DNA of 64,000 bases from Phycisphaerae bacterium (GCA_016794925.1 JAEUIW010000004.1:1-64000), one strand, 5' to 3'. Positions 15,846 to 24,601 are shown, numbered from the stretch's first letter. Notes: generated by a model not told the origin, from the letters alone. Numbers and translations are program-made.

Positions 15846-17057
15846 ATGAACACCAAGCCGTGCCGCGTCGGAGCGTCGGTCGTGTCGATGGCGAGCGTTG
15901 TGGGAACGCTGAGCGGGATATCCGCCGGCGGACCACCGCTGGTCGTGATGCAGGTCAGCGCGCCGGGCGCGAACGACCCGCGGGACAACATCGTCGGCGT
16001 GGTCACGCCCTGGGTGAGCACGAACTCTGCCGCGGCGGAGTACGCGTACGGGGCGCAAAATCCTGCTTCGTACAACGGCACGCACGTGCAGCTCGTGGGC
16101 AACCGCAGCCACCTCTTCTTTGTGGATTGCGCGCTCCCAGACGGATTGTCGATGTTCGTGGTGCATGACCGGACGAACTCGGGGAGCGGCGGACGCGCCA
16201 AGACGTTCGTCCGCGTCGTTCCGACTTCGCCGAACGTACGCATCGCTGTCCGTGATGACCCGTCCGACCCTACTCCCTGCACGTACCAAGATTCGGACTG
16301 GCTCAGGTGGTTCGTGCATAACTGGGAACCGAACAACACAGACGGATTCGTGATCAGCGGGTTGTATGGAACATGGAGCGACGTCGTGCTTGCCTTCGTA
16401 CAACCGAATGTTAACTGCTCCCTCAACACAACATCGGATCCGATCGTCGGGCTCGACGAGTGGTACGCGTACTCCGCGGACGGCACGGGCCCCATCCGGC
16501 TTGCGCTGGCGCAAACCCAGCGCGTGGTGGTCCGCCCGATGACGGCTTGCGAAGGGATCGCCTGGCCGAGCCGCGTTCGAGTGCCGTGCGAGGGCGCCGC
16601 CGTATTCACCGCATCGACCACGGACGACGCCGCGACCGCGTACCGGTGGCAACGCGAGACCGCGCCGGGAAGCGGACAATTCGTAGATCTTGCGGACGGG
16701 TCAACCGCGGCGTGGGACGGTGGTGCTGCCGGCGTCGGCGCGGTCGTCTCGGGGTCGAGCACCGGGGTCGTGCGCATCGCCGCCGACGTGGCCAACGGGA
16801 AGCGCATCGGCGCGGCGCACGCGCGGGGCTATCGCTGTGTGGTCACCGAGCCCTGTGGCACAATCAGCACGAGCGTCGCCCGGGTGCTGGAGTGCCTCGC
16901 CGATTACAACGACGATTGCGAGGTCGATGACTTCGACTACTTCGATTTTCTCAACGCGTTCCTAGCGAACAGCTCCGCCGCCGATTTCAACGGCGACACC
17001 AGCGTGGACGACTTTGATTATTTCGATTTCCTGAACGCGTTCAACGCGGGGTGCTGA
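15846..17057 (+). CDS. Exported Ig-like protein with GC-type dockerin tag, behind the octamer repeat
   Basis: A 403-residue exported protein with a signal-like N-terminus (about 1-28). An unrecognised N-terminal domain (about 30-240) is followed by an Ig-like module (about 245-345, with YRWQRETAPG and YRCVVTEPCG) nearly superimposable on the one in the protein at 9435. The dockerin (about 350-403) has the loops DYNDDCEVDDFD and DFNGDTSVDDFD and ends in Gly-Cys. Two adjacent ATG codons are possible; the second (15846) has the better distance from GGGAGG (six bases rather than three). Expression may depend on the ten-copy octamer repeat just upstream. The N-terminal half is less GC-rich than its neighbours, which could mean a different origin. 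Confidence 0.8.
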   Translation: MNTKPCRVGASVVSMASVVGTLSGISAGGPPLVVMQVSAPGANDPRDNIVGVVTPWVSTNSAAAEYAYGAQNPASYNGTHVQLVGNRSHLFFVDCALPDGLSMFVVHDRTNSGSGGRAKTFVRVVPTSPNVRIAVRDDPSDPTPCTYQDSDWLRWFVHNWEPNNTDGFVISGLYGTWSDVVLAFVQPNVNCSLNTTSDPIVGLDEWYAYSADGTGPIRLALAQTQRVVVRPMTACEGIAWPSRVRVPCEGAAVFTASTTDDAATAYRWQRETAPGSGQFVDLADGSTAAWDGGAAGVGAVVSGSSTGVVRIAADVANGKRIGAAHARGYRCVVTEPCGTISTSVARVLECLADYNDDCEVDDFDYFDFLNAFLANSSAADFNGDTSVDDFDYFDFLNAFNAGC

Positions 17058-17073
17058 GCGCGCCGCCGCGGCC

Positions 17074-17319
17074 TCACCGGTTCTGCATGGTGCGCACGAA
17101 GACCTCGACCAGCAGGTAGAACGCGACGGCGAGCGCGACCATCCCGAGCAGGGTCTGCGCGGTCATCACCACCACCTCGCGCCAGTACCCCGCGAAGGAG
17201 CGCACGCGGATGGCCTTCCACGCGATGGAGATGAACAGGCACATCGGCGCCAGCAGGACGAACCAGTACGAGGACACGTTGAGCGGGTCCAGGAATGGGC
17301 GGTGGGCGAGGAGGATCAC
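17074..17319 (-). CDS. Small membrane protein
   Basis: An 81-residue protein with two clear hydrophobic segments (about 18-35 and 53-75) and a short basic loop between them. The start is GTG at 17319, overlapping the stop of the upstream gene as GTGA, so it is translationally coupled to the membrane protein at 17316-17918. No family was recognised. It probably forms a unit with that partner in the inner membrane. Confidence 0.65.
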   Translation of the reverse strand: MILLAHRPFLDPLNVSSYWFVLLAPMCLFISIAWKAIRVRSFAGYWREVVVMTAQTLLGMVALAVAFYLLVEVFVRTMQNR

Positions 17320-17918
17320 GCGGGCCGGGCCTTCCTGCGGTTGAACGCCGCGTCGATCATGCAGATCAGGTTCATCATCCCCGCGACCGTGGTGTAGAGG
17401 GTGCCCAGCTCGTTGGCCCGGCCCAGCGACTTGGAATACGGCGGCCGTTCACCCTTGGACGCGTCCAGCGGGGCGGCGGTGCCGTCGGGCAGGCGCTTCT
17501 CGTTGGGGCGCGGCGAGCGGGGCACGTTTGACCCGGGGTCCGTCACCTTCAGGTGATTCTGGTGGTAGTAGTCCACGCCGAAGGCCACCGGCCCCACCAA
17601 CGCCTGGCCCAGGAACCAGAAGAAATCCTCACGCCGATCCACGCTGTCCACGCCCCCGATGAACAGCCCGCTGATGAAGAGTCCAAGCACGCCGATGCCG
17701 ATCATCACGCCGCGGCGGGCCTGTCCCAGGTAGGCATGCCCCAGTCCGGGGATGAGGAAGGCCAGCGCGAAGGCCACGGGCTGGAGCATCTCCTCATCAT
17801 GGGTGGGGTCGAAGGATGTGTGGGGCGTTGCGGGTGGCTGCGAGACCGGCGACGCGACGGGAGGCGCGGCGGCGGCGGGAGCGGCGGGGCTCGGGATCGG
17901 CGGTTGCGGCGGGTTCAT
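17316..17918 (-). CDS. Planctomycete-type integral membrane protein of unknown function (DUF6677-like)
   Basis: A 200-residue protein. The N-terminus is Pro/Ala-rich (about 1-37), then a segment reading LAFLIPGLGHAYLGQARRG is followed by hydrophobic stretches (about 45-90). The middle is hydrophilic and contains YYHQNHL, and a final hydrophobic stretch (about 172-190) precedes a basic tail. The PGLGHAYLG element is typical of small membrane proteins annotated as DUF6677 or TM2-like in planctomycetes; this assignment is from memory of the motif. It overlaps the following 81-residue membrane protein gene by four bases. The function is unknown. Confidence 0.7.
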   Translation of the reverse strand: MNPPQPPIPSPAAPAAAAPPVASPVSQPPATPHTSFDPTHDEEMLQPVAFALAFLIPGLGHAYLGQARRGVMIGIGVLGLFISGLFIGGVDSVDRREDFFWFLGQALVGPVAFGVDYYHQNHLKVTDPGSNVPRSPRPNEKRLPDGTAAPLDASKGERPPYSKSLGRANELGTLYTTVAGMMNLICMIDAAFNRRKARPA

Positions 17919-18038
17919 ATGGGGATCGGGGGGCAGGGCAATGGTCGGGCGGGAAGGCGTCGGGCCATGAAAAGAGGGGAAACCGGAGCGCCACGTTCAT
18001 GTGGATGAAGGGGGGAAAACACAGTCGTGTGAGCCCGG

Positions 18039-18066
18039 TTGACACCGGCCGCAAGTGCAGTAGTGT
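18039..18066 (+). promoter_or_regulatory. Predicted promoter for the acidic-protein gene
   Basis: TTGACA (18039-18044) and TAGTGT (18061-18066) are spaced by 16 bases, in the 271-base gap between divergent genes and about 120 bases before the ATG at 18190. The rest of the gap shows nothing else recognisable. Confidence 0.45.
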
Positions 18067-18189
18067 ACCGCGACGATCCGGGGGTCTTGCGGGACCGAAA
18101 TGGAATCGGTCCGGAACGAAGGCCGGGGGTGGTTCCCGGCGGATCGGATCGGGAAGGATGCAGCGGTGAAACGAGCAGAGGGAAGCATC

Positions 18190-18519
18190 ATGGCCGCGGA
18201 ACTTCTGGTGGCGTCGTCCGGCGGCGCGGGGACGGTGGGTCTGTCGGGGATGTTCGGTCCGTCGGAGCGCTGGTGGGAGCGCGGCGGGCCGGGCGTGGAG
18301 GTGCTGGGCGCCAAGGGCCGCCCCGGTGAGGAAGAAGCCGAGGGTGACGAAGATGAGGACGATGAGGAAGAGGACGATGCGGAGGGCGGCGCCGACGATG
18401 AGGAAGGCGAGGAAGATGACGAGGAGTTTGACGAAGGGGACGACGATTATTTCGGCGACGACGACGACGACGAGGACCTGGACGATGACTTTGACGATGA
18501 CGAAGACGACGACTTCTAG
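18190..18519 (+). CDS. Hyper-acidic low-complexity protein
   Basis: A 109-residue protein. The first 45 residues are ordinary (MAAELLVASSGGAG onward, with a Trp-Trp near 28). The last 63 residues are almost entirely Asp and Glu with scattered Gly and Phe/Tyr. No fold or family is recognisable. Similar Asp/Glu tails in other proteins act as nucleic-acid mimics, metal sponges or disordered tails, but none of this can be decided here. The ATG at 18190 was preferred over an in-frame ATG at 18100 because GAGGGAAG precedes it. The next gene (18588) lies 68 bases downstream in the same direction. Confidence 0.6.
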   Translation: MAAELLVASSGGAGTVGLSGMFGPSERWWERGGPGVEVLGAKGRPGEEEAEGDEDEDDEEEDDAEGGADDEEGEEDDEEFDEGDDDYFGDDDDDEDLDDDFDDDEDDDF

Positions 18520-18587
18520 CGCGGCGTGACGGCCGGCCGGCACCACTCGGCCCCCGCCCCCGCGCGTCCACGCGAGGGGAGCACGCC

Positions 18588-19154
18588 ATGTCGAACGATC
18601 CGCGTCGGCCCGACCCGTCCGAACCGAATCCGTCCGCCGCGCCGCCGCGGCGGGGCGATCCCGGGGAGGCGCGCGCCCCGTATCGGCCCGCGACCGTGGA
18701 CCGTCGCTTGGGCCTGGACCGGCGCGAGGTGGAGCGCTTGGCGCGGGAGCTGGGCGTTCGTGCCGGCGACGACGCGGCGGCGTCCGCCCGTGGCGATGAG
18801 ACCGAGCCGGACGTAAGCGGGCTGGAGCGCCGCCGGGGCCCCGGGCGCCGGCTGAGTGATTTTTCCAAGAGCGCCGAAGAGGGGGAGATGACCAAGGAAC
18901 AGTTCCTGTTCCTGATGGCCATCGAGGCGTTCAAGCGATCCAACGCCAAGGGTTTCCCCACGTGGACCGACGTGCTGGAGGTGGTGCGCCTCCTCGGGTA
19001 CCGCAAGACCTGCGGCAGCGAGATCCGCGTGGGCAGCGCCGAGGACTGGACCGAGCCGCACAACGCCCCGGCGAACGTCCGGCCCGACGGCTGGGAACGG
19101 CGTTTTCGCGTGGGGGCCGGCCCGACCGGCGGCACGGGAAAGGAAGCGGCCTAG
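18588..19154 (+). CDS. Conserved-looking protein of unknown function
   Basis: A 188-residue soluble protein. The N-terminal 40 residues are Pro/Arg-rich and probably disordered. A compact basic segment (about 41-62) follows, and then a helical domain (about 95-145) with EMTKEQFLFLMAIEAFKR and FPTWTDVLEVVRLLGYRK. The helical part looks like a real folded domain with two to three helices, possibly HTH-like. It was not assigned to a family. The start follows GAGGGGAG, and it is likely co-transcribed with the acidic protein upstream. Confidence 0.6.
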   Translation: MSNDPRRPDPSEPNPSAAPPRRGDPGEARAPYRPATVDRRLGLDRREVERLARELGVRAGDDAAASARGDETEPDVSGLERRRGPGRRLSDFSKSAEEGEMTKEQFLFLMAIEAFKRSNAKGFPTWTDVLEVVRLLGYRKTCGSEIRVGSAEDWTEPHNAPANVRPDGWERRFRVGAGPTGGTGKEAA

Positions 19155-19209
19155 CGGGCTCGTCCGCCGCGCGGGGTCGCGTCGTCACGCGGTTGGATCG
19201 TGGGTCGCG

Positions 19210-20574
19210 TTACCGCGACGGGCCGGCGAGCAGGCCGGCGGCGCGGAGGGTTTGCTTGCGCAGTTCGGGCACCGCGGTGGCTTCCCAGTGCTGGGCCCGG
19301 CGCCACGGCCCGACGATGATCATGCCGGGCACGGGCCGGCCGTCGGCGCCGAGGGGGCGGCCCTCGGGGTCGGCCAGCAGCCCCAGGCGCAGGGCGTCGG
19401 TGCGAACGATCCCGGAATCGAGCAGCTGCCGGGTGAGCGGATCGGCCGAGCGCGAGAGGTCGGTGTCCGGGCCCAGGCAGTTGATGGCGGCGTCAACGAT
19501 CATGCGCTGCACCTGCTCGGATCCCCGGGGGCGGAACCGGGCCTCGAGCTTGGCGCCCGCCGGGGCGAGCGATTCGAGGCGCGCGGGCCGGATCTTGAGG
19601 CGGCGCGCGGCCATGAGGTCGGCGATGAGGGCCCCGATCTCGGGCGCGGCCCGGTGCCGCACGACCTCCCAGTACGAGCGGAGCCGGCGGAGGAAGCGCG
19701 ACCGTTCGGTCTCGGCCATCCGGCTCCACAACTGCGGGGTGATGGTGCGGATCGAGTTGACCGCCTCGCGCCAATCGGCGCCCGCGGCGGCGCCGTCGGC
19801 CACCGCGGCGCGCAGGATCCGCAGCATGCCCAGGGCCGAGCCGTCCCAGCGGTCGAGGGCCTCGGGGGGGCGACGGCCAACGGGCGGCTTGGACGGCGAG
19901 CGGTGGGTTCGCGGGGCCACGCCGTGGCGCGAGATGGCGGTCATGGGGCCGGTGTGGCCGCGGTCGCGGAGGGTGAGCACCGCGTCCACCATGGTCAGGC
20001 CGGCGCCGATCAGCAGCACCGAGGCGCCGGCGTCGATGGCCCGCAGCCGTTCCACGTTCCAGGGGTTGGAGACGTAGCCCGCGTGCCCGAAGACCCGAAC
20101 GTCGGCCCCGGGTGGCGGTTGGGGCGGGGTGTTGCCCAGGGCCAGCACCAGGGCCGCGGAGGTCAGCGCCTCGCCGGAGCGCAGCTCCACATGCCAGGAG
20201 CCGTTGTCCCACCGGCCCCGGAGGGCCTCGTCGTGGCACAGGCGGATGCGGTCGGGGTGGGCCGAGCGTGCCGCGTCGAGCACCGAGCGGATGTACTCGC
20301 CGTACAGGCTGCGGCGGACGAACGAGCCGGTGTGAATGCTGGGGTCGGCCGAGCGGGCCCAGTCGAGGAAGTGCGACGGCTGGTCATCGAAGGCGGACAT
20401 GTTGCCCGCGGGGACGTTCAGCAGGTGGGAGGGGTCGGGCGTGGAGTAGGCCAGGCCGGGCCCGAAGCGGCCGCTGCGTTCCACCAGCGTCACGCGGATG
20501 TCGGAACGGGCGCGCACGAGGTGGACCGCGGTGAGCGTCCCCGAGAACCCGGCCCCGATGATGGTGATGTCCAT
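19210..20574 (-). CDS. FAD/NAD(P)-binding protein (NAD_binding_9 type)
   Basis: A 454-residue flavoprotein. The N-terminus MDITIIGAGFSGT is a Rossmann FAD-binding motif (GxGxxG type). It is followed by GPGLAYSTPDPSHLLNVPAGNM-type residues that are characteristic of the PF13454-like FAD-NAD(P)-binding family. A second nucleotide-binding strand, VLLIGAGLTMVDA, lies near residue 190. The start at 20574 makes the Rossmann strand begin at residue 2, as usual; an in-frame start at 20595 would add seven residues. It follows a ferredoxin gene by 54 bases on the same strand, so electron exchange with that ferredoxin is possible. The substrate is unknown. Confidence 0.8.
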   Translation of the reverse strand: MDITIIGAGFSGTLTAVHLVRARSDIRVTLVERSGRFGPGLAYSTPDPSHLLNVPAGNMSAFDDQPSHFLDWARSADPSIHTGSFVRRSLYGEYIRSVLDAARSAHPDRIRLCHDEALRGRWDNGSWHVELRSGEALTSAALVLALGNTPPQPPPGADVRVFGHAGYVSNPWNVERLRAIDAGASVLLIGAGLTMVDAVLTLRDRGHTGPMTAISRHGVAPRTHRSPSKPPVGRRPPEALDRWDGSALGMLRILRAAVADGAAAGADWREAVNSIRTITPQLWSRMAETERSRFLRRLRSYWEVVRHRAAPEIGALIADLMAARRLKIRPARLESLAPAGAKLEARFRPRGSEQVQRMIVDAAINCLGPDTDLSRSADPLTRQLLDSGIVRTDALRLGLLADPEGRPLGADGRPVPGMIIVGPWRRAQHWEATAVPELRKQTLRAAGLLAGPSR

Positions 20575-20628
20575 GCGCTCAGCCCCGGTCGGCATCGGAA
20601 GAGGTATCGGACCGAACGGGGACCCGGA

Positions 20629-20895
20629 TCAGCCCTTGGACTTGTAAAAATCGAGGTTGATCTGCACGTACCCCTTCCAGGGAGCGGGAAGATCCTCCTC
20701 GGGGAAGATCGCCTTGACGGGGCACTCGTCCACGCACAGGCCGCAGTCGATGCAGGTGTCGGGGTCGATGTAAAGCTGATCGGTCTTTCCGAAGGTCGGT
20801 TCGTTCTTGGTGGGGTGGATGCAGTCCACCGGGCAGACCTCGACGCACGAGGTGTCCTTGGTTCCGACGCAGGGCTCGGCGATGACGTGAGGCAT
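20629..20895 (-). CDS. 7Fe-type ferredoxin (3Fe-4S + 4Fe-4S)
   Basis: An 88-residue ferredoxin. The N-terminal cluster motif is Cys-x7-Cys-x3-Cys-Pro (CVGTKDTSCVEVCPVDCIHP). The second is a standard CIDCGLCVDECP near residues 48-59. The first motif, with wide spacing, fits the FdxA-like 7Fe group rather than a 2[4Fe-4S] ferredoxin. The length matches that family. The ATG at 20895 begins MPHVIAEPC, which is the expected N-terminus; the frame stays open upstream but without similarity. It probably carries electrons for the flavoprotein encoded just downstream or for a more distant partner. Confidence 0.9.
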   Translation of the reverse strand: MPHVIAEPCVGTKDTSCVEVCPVDCIHPTKNEPTFGKTDQLYIDPDTCIDCGLCVDECPVKAIFPEEDLPAPWKGYVQINLDFYKSKG

Positions 20896-21018
20896 GGGGG
20901 AGAACGATAGGTGCCGCGCCCGTCGGAATGAAGCGGGCGAGACGCCATCGCCGGGACGCGAGCCCGCTCCCATTGAGGTGGCGGATGATGAGCGATCATC
21001 CCGCGCGTGCACCGCGAC

Positions 21019-21249
21019 TCAGCGGGCGTGCACCGGCGCGGGCTTGCGCTTCAGGAACGGGAAGATCCGGGTGAGGGCGAAGCCCCTGGCGGAGCCGCGG
21101 CCGTCACGCTGCGCGAGGAACTGCTCGATGAGCCGGAGGTTCTGGCGGGCTTCGTGCTCGGTCCGCCCCACGTCGGAGATGAGCGGATCGTCGCGGAGCG
21201 AGGCGAGGTACATGCCCGACGGGATCCGCTTGACGACGATGTCGCTCAT
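21019..21249 (-). CDS. HicB-like small protein without HicA partner
   Basis: A 76-residue protein. The pattern of the first 48 residues (VVKRIPSGMYLASLRDDP, then GRTEHEARQNLRLIEQFL) matches the partial RNase-H fold of HicB-type antitoxins, where a strand pair is followed by a Gly-Thr-x-Glu-Glu-Ala helix. The C-terminal 25 residues are basic and Pro-rich. No HicA-like double-stranded RNA-binding toxin lies beside it, so it is an orphan relative or a distinct small regulator. A well-formed promoter lies about 115 bases upstream. It is followed after 123 bases by the ferredoxin gene. Confidence 0.55.
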   Translation of the reverse strand: MSDIVVKRIPSGMYLASLRDDPLISDVGRTEHEARQNLRLIEQFLAQRDGRGSARGFALTRIFPFLKRKPAPVHAR

Positions 21250-21361
21250 GGCTCACGCTCCCGCAAGGGCAAGCAAGGTAGCAAACCAGATCGGATGCCG
21301 CGAGGGGCGGCGGGGGTAGGGCGTCTTGCCCCGAGGCGTGCGAAGCGTCCGTGTTAGGGAA

Positions 21362-21389
21362 AATATAGCATAAGAGCAGGGATTGTCAA
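21362..21389 (-). promoter_or_regulatory. Predicted promoter for the HicB-like/ferredoxin/flavoprotein genes
   Basis: On the minus strand TTGACA (21389-21384) and TATATT (21367-21362) are spaced by 16 bases in a local AT-rich patch. This is among the best promoter matches in the window and points to the gene at 21249. Confidence 0.65.
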
Positions 21390-21476
21390 GGCAATCGCCG
21401 GATAATGGGATCGGGTGAACGGCCGCCGCGCATGAATCTCCTGGAGGGAGTTCGGCGTGTGGCGAGCGATCGTGGA

Positions 21477-22067
21477 TCAGGATCCGAGGACGCGGCGGAT
21501 CCAGCCTTTCAGGAAGGACTCCTTCACGGCCGGGTTCGTCTCAACCTTCATGGAATAGAGCGCAAAGCGAGCGACCTGCGCAGCCGGGGCGTACCAACCC
21601 CCCTGGTCCATCCACGGTTCGGGCCTCGCCTTGTGGTCGATCCTCCAGTTCCAGAGGAAGACGCGGAGGGGAGCGGTTCGCTTGGGCCCGTCGTCGGCCC
21701 GGCGGTAGAAGAACACGTTTTCGAGTTTTTTGAGGGACTCCTTGCGGACGGAGCCGTTCCTGACCGCGTGCTCGAAATCCGACTGGATATCCGGCGAGCG
21801 CGTGAACCCCAACTCGCTCAGCCACTGTTCGGCCAGCGCCAGGGGCATGTAATCGAGATCAACGAGGTAGAAGTGGCTTGCGTCTTTGCCCGTGAAGCGT
21901 GTGCGGCCGACGGAGTTGAGGTCGCGCGGCCCCTGCGCGGCGGGATCCCTGGAAACGTTGACCTTTTCGGTCGGCTCGGCCGGGCTGTAGCCGAAGCGGG
22001 AGAAGACCTCCAGGGCATCCGGATCGATTTCTGGATCGGGTTTGCGCTGCGGGTGTGGGGGTGTCAT
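21477..22067 (-). CDS. Unrecognised soluble protein
   Basis: A 196-residue protein rich in aromatic and charged residues, with segments such as SHFYLVDLDYMPLALAEQWL, KLENVFFYRR and RVFLWNWRIDHKARPEPW. There is no signal peptide and no membrane segment. Composition and codon use look like a real gene, but no family or catalytic motif was recognised. The start is uncertain: ATG at 22067 gives MTPPHPQRKPDPE, while an in-frame start at 22130 would add a low-complexity 21 residues. It stands alone on this strand. Confidence 0.55.
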   Translation of the reverse strand: MTPPHPQRKPDPEIDPDALEVFSRFGYSPAEPTEKVNVSRDPAAQGPRDLNSVGRTRFTGKDASHFYLVDLDYMPLALAEQWLSELGFTRSPDIQSDFEHAVRNGSVRKESLKKLENVFFYRRADDGPKRTAPLRVFLWNWRIDHKARPEPWMDQGGWYAPAAQVARFALYSMKVETNPAVKESFLKGWIRRVLGS

Positions 22068-22306
22068 GCCGGTCCGGGCCGCGGACGCGGCGCGCCACGA
22101 GCGTGCCGCGAGCGGGCTCGGACCGAACAAATGTTAGGAATTCGCGACGGCGTTCACAAGAAAATGTTCAAGAATCTCTCGGGCCTGCGGGTCCGGACGT
22201 TTTTCATCACGGCTTGGATGGCGTGCACGGCCGGCGCCCCGGGCACGACCGCGCCCGATTCGAATTCGAGCGCGCCCCGGCGCATTGGGTAGCGGCCGCG
22301 TCGGCC

Positions 22307-24466
22307 TCAGCACCCCGCTCCGAAGGCGTTGAGGAAATCGAAGAAATCGAAATCGTCAACGGAGGTGTCCCCGTTGAAGTCGGCGCTGATGTCGTTGGCG
22401 AAGAAGGCGTTGAGGAAATCGAAGTAATCGAAGTCGTCGAGGCTGGTGTCGCCGTTGAAATCGCCCGGGCACGGCCCCGGCGGCGCGCCGAACGTGAGCG
22501 TGAAGTCCGAGGTGGAGTGACCGACGGCGACCTCGGTGGTGAGAACCGGGACGTCCCAGTAGTCCTCGCTGGGGAACTCGCTCATGATGAGGCCGGGGGT
22601 CGTGCTGAAGTTGGCGAGCTCACCGTTGACGGCGTTGACGAGGTTCGCGAGCGACGCCCCGGCCTGCGTGACCACGCCGGGGACGGCCCGCTCGAGGGCG
22701 TGAACGAGGTTCGACTTGACCCCGATCACGACGGTCTTGGCGAAGCCCGACTCGGTGGCGCCGGCCAGCAGGGCCACGCGGCCGAGGCGTGAGAGGTCGC
22801 CGGTGGTGTCGGCGGGCCCGCCGTTCCAGAACCCGCCGCTGTAGCACTGGTTGAGAACGAAGAGCTTGTCGACCTGGGACCAGACGGGCTTGGACGGGTC
22901 GGCGAAATAATCTGCGAACTGGTCGTCGGTCCAGCGCTCCTTGCCATGGAGGATCGTCTTGGACATGCAGATGGACTCGTCCTGCGAGGACGGGGCGTAG
23001 TGGGATTCGTCGTGCGCGTCGTCCTGGATCTGGATGAGCGGCTCGTCGCCGGGGCCGTTCTCGTCGGTGCGCCCCGAGCCGTGGGAGTTGATGTAGAAGA
23101 CGAGACGGTCGTCGGGCTTCATCCGGGCGTACATGGCGTCGAGGGCGGTCTTCACGGTGTCGATGTTCCCGAAGTCGCCGTCGTCAAGGGGGAGGTACAC
23201 CACGTCGGCGGCCCGGATGAGGGGGAGCATGGCGTGGATGAAGTACTCGCCCGATTTGTGCCAGGGAGAAAGGACCCCCCAGTCCACGCCCGAGGCGAGA
23301 ATGTGCGTGCGCGGCGTGGCCCGGACGATGCCCGTGCCGCCCGAGCTGAAGCCGGCGAGCACGGCGATGTTGCCGTGCTGATCGACGGGGTCGTACAGGG
23401 AGATGCTGGAGATGGTCCGGCCGTCCACCACGTCGCCGACTTTCATGACGAGCACCGGGGGCCCGACCGGGATGGCGACCTTGTCGAAGATGGAGACGCT
23501 GGACGTGTAGACGCCCAGGACGCCGTCCTTGATCGCCGCGAAGACCGCGCCCGCGAAGCGGTAGTCGGAATCGTCCGAGTTGACTCGGGTCCACACGCCG
23601 ACACGCTGCTCATCGGGGAACGCGTACCCGTCCGCGGTGGAGGCGAGCGTGTACCGGACGTAGGCGCTCGTGTCGGGGTTGGTGCCGCGTACCGAGAGGT
23701 ACACGCCCTGGCCCTGGCCCACGTCGGTCACGTAGCCCACGGCGTGGGCGTCGGCCGACACGCCCGGCCGCACCAGCGCGAGCGCGGCGTTGCCGGGCGC
23801 GGGGGCGATCACCTCGTCGGCGCCGACCAGGTAATCGATGAGCAGGATGCGGCCGTTCTGATCGCGCAGGACGGCCTCGTCGGTGTTGCTCAGCTGGGGG
23901 CGAAGGCGGGTCGAGGTGGGGCCGAAGCTGCGCACGTAGCGTGTGTTGACGTTCGATCCCCAGACGATCCCGGCGTTGGTGGAGCTGTTGGTGAGGGCGG
24001 CGGTGATCATGTACCCCTCGTCGTCGATGTCCGGGAACCCCAGCACCGAGCTGACCACGGCCCCGTCCGTGCCGGAGACGAGCGTGGAGGAGTTGTTCGA
24101 GGTGTTGAAGATGTACGCGAAGAACAGCGGTCCGCTCACGCGCTTGCGGGTGGCCAGTTGCGCGGGCATGAGGTTGTTGATCGAGCCGCCCAGGTAGGTG
24201 TCGGACGACGCGGACTGCGCCACCACCTGGTACGAGCCGGTGGCCGGGCTGACGAATGCCTTGGACACGCCCGACTGCACGCCGCTGAACCCGATCCATC
24301 CCTGGTTGTTGATCGAGACCCGGTCGTCGATCGACGTGAGCGTGCCGTCGGTCTGCGCCACGATCTCCAGCCGATAGTCGCGCGGCGGGTCCGCGATCGC
24401 CGTGGGCAGCGGGGACGCGGCGAGCAGGCCGAGCGTCACGCGGGCGATCCGGGTGGTGAGCTTCAT
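22307..24466 (-). CDS. Exported caspase-like cysteine peptidase with GC-type dockerin tag
   Basis: A 719-residue exported protein with a signal peptide (1-26, ending TAIADP). A large beta-rich N-terminal region (about 30-410) is followed by a C13/C14-like (caspase/gingipain-type) domain (about 415-620). The catalytic His462 lies in FYINSHGSGR and Cys541 in LNQCYSGG; the His-Gly and Gln-Cys-x-Ser-Gly contexts are typical of metacaspase-like peptidases. The C-terminal dockerin (about 667-719) has DFNGDTSLDDFD and DFNGDTSVDDFD and ends in Gly-Cys. The ATG follows a perfect AAGGAGG. Secreted proteolysis of matrix or surface proteins is inferred. Confidence 0.85.
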   Translation of the reverse strand: MKLTTRIARVTLGLLAASPLPTAIADPPRDYRLEIVAQTDGTLTSIDDRVSINNQGWIGFSGVQSGVSKAFVSPATGSYQVVAQSASSDTYLGGSINNLMPAQLATRKRVSGPLFFAYIFNTSNNSSTLVSGTDGAVVSSVLGFPDIDDEGYMITAALTNSSTNAGIVWGSNVNTRYVRSFGPTSTRLRPQLSNTDEAVLRDQNGRILLIDYLVGADEVIAPAPGNAALALVRPGVSADAHAVGYVTDVGQGQGVYLSVRGTNPDTSAYVRYTLASTADGYAFPDEQRVGVWTRVNSDDSDYRFAGAVFAAIKDGVLGVYTSSVSIFDKVAIPVGPPVLVMKVGDVVDGRTISSISLYDPVDQHGNIAVLAGFSSGGTGIVRATPRTHILASGVDWGVLSPWHKSGEYFIHAMLPLIRAADVVYLPLDDGDFGNIDTVKTALDAMYARMKPDDRLVFYINSHGSGRTDENGPGDEPLIQIQDDAHDESHYAPSSQDESICMSKTILHGKERWTDDQFADYFADPSKPVWSQVDKLFVLNQCYSGGFWNGGPADTTGDLSRLGRVALLAGATESGFAKTVVIGVKSNLVHALERAVPGVVTQAGASLANLVNAVNGELANFSTTPGLIMSEFPSEDYWDVPVLTTEVAVGHSTSDFTLTFGAPPGPCPGDFNGDTSLDDFDYFDFLNAFFANDISADFNGDTSVDDFDFFDFLNAFGAGC

Positions 24467-24571
24467 TCGGTTTCCTCCTTCAGGTGGGGTGGCGGTGTGG
24501 GGGGCCGGGCCACCCCCGAACCAGTGTACCGGCTCGGCAGGAGGCGTGTGCACGGCCCGTCACGCGAACAA

Positions 24572-24601
24572 GAGAACCGGCCCGAGAGCGAGACGGTTCT
24601 C
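24572..24601 (-). terminator. Possible terminator after the C39-like dockerin gene
   Basis: On the minus strand a seven-pair stem (GAGAACC with GGTTCTC) with a 16-base loop is followed by TTGTT. It lies about 80 bases past the stop codon at 24680. A longer alternative pairing (CCGGCCC with GGGCCGG) overlaps it. Confidence 0.4.
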
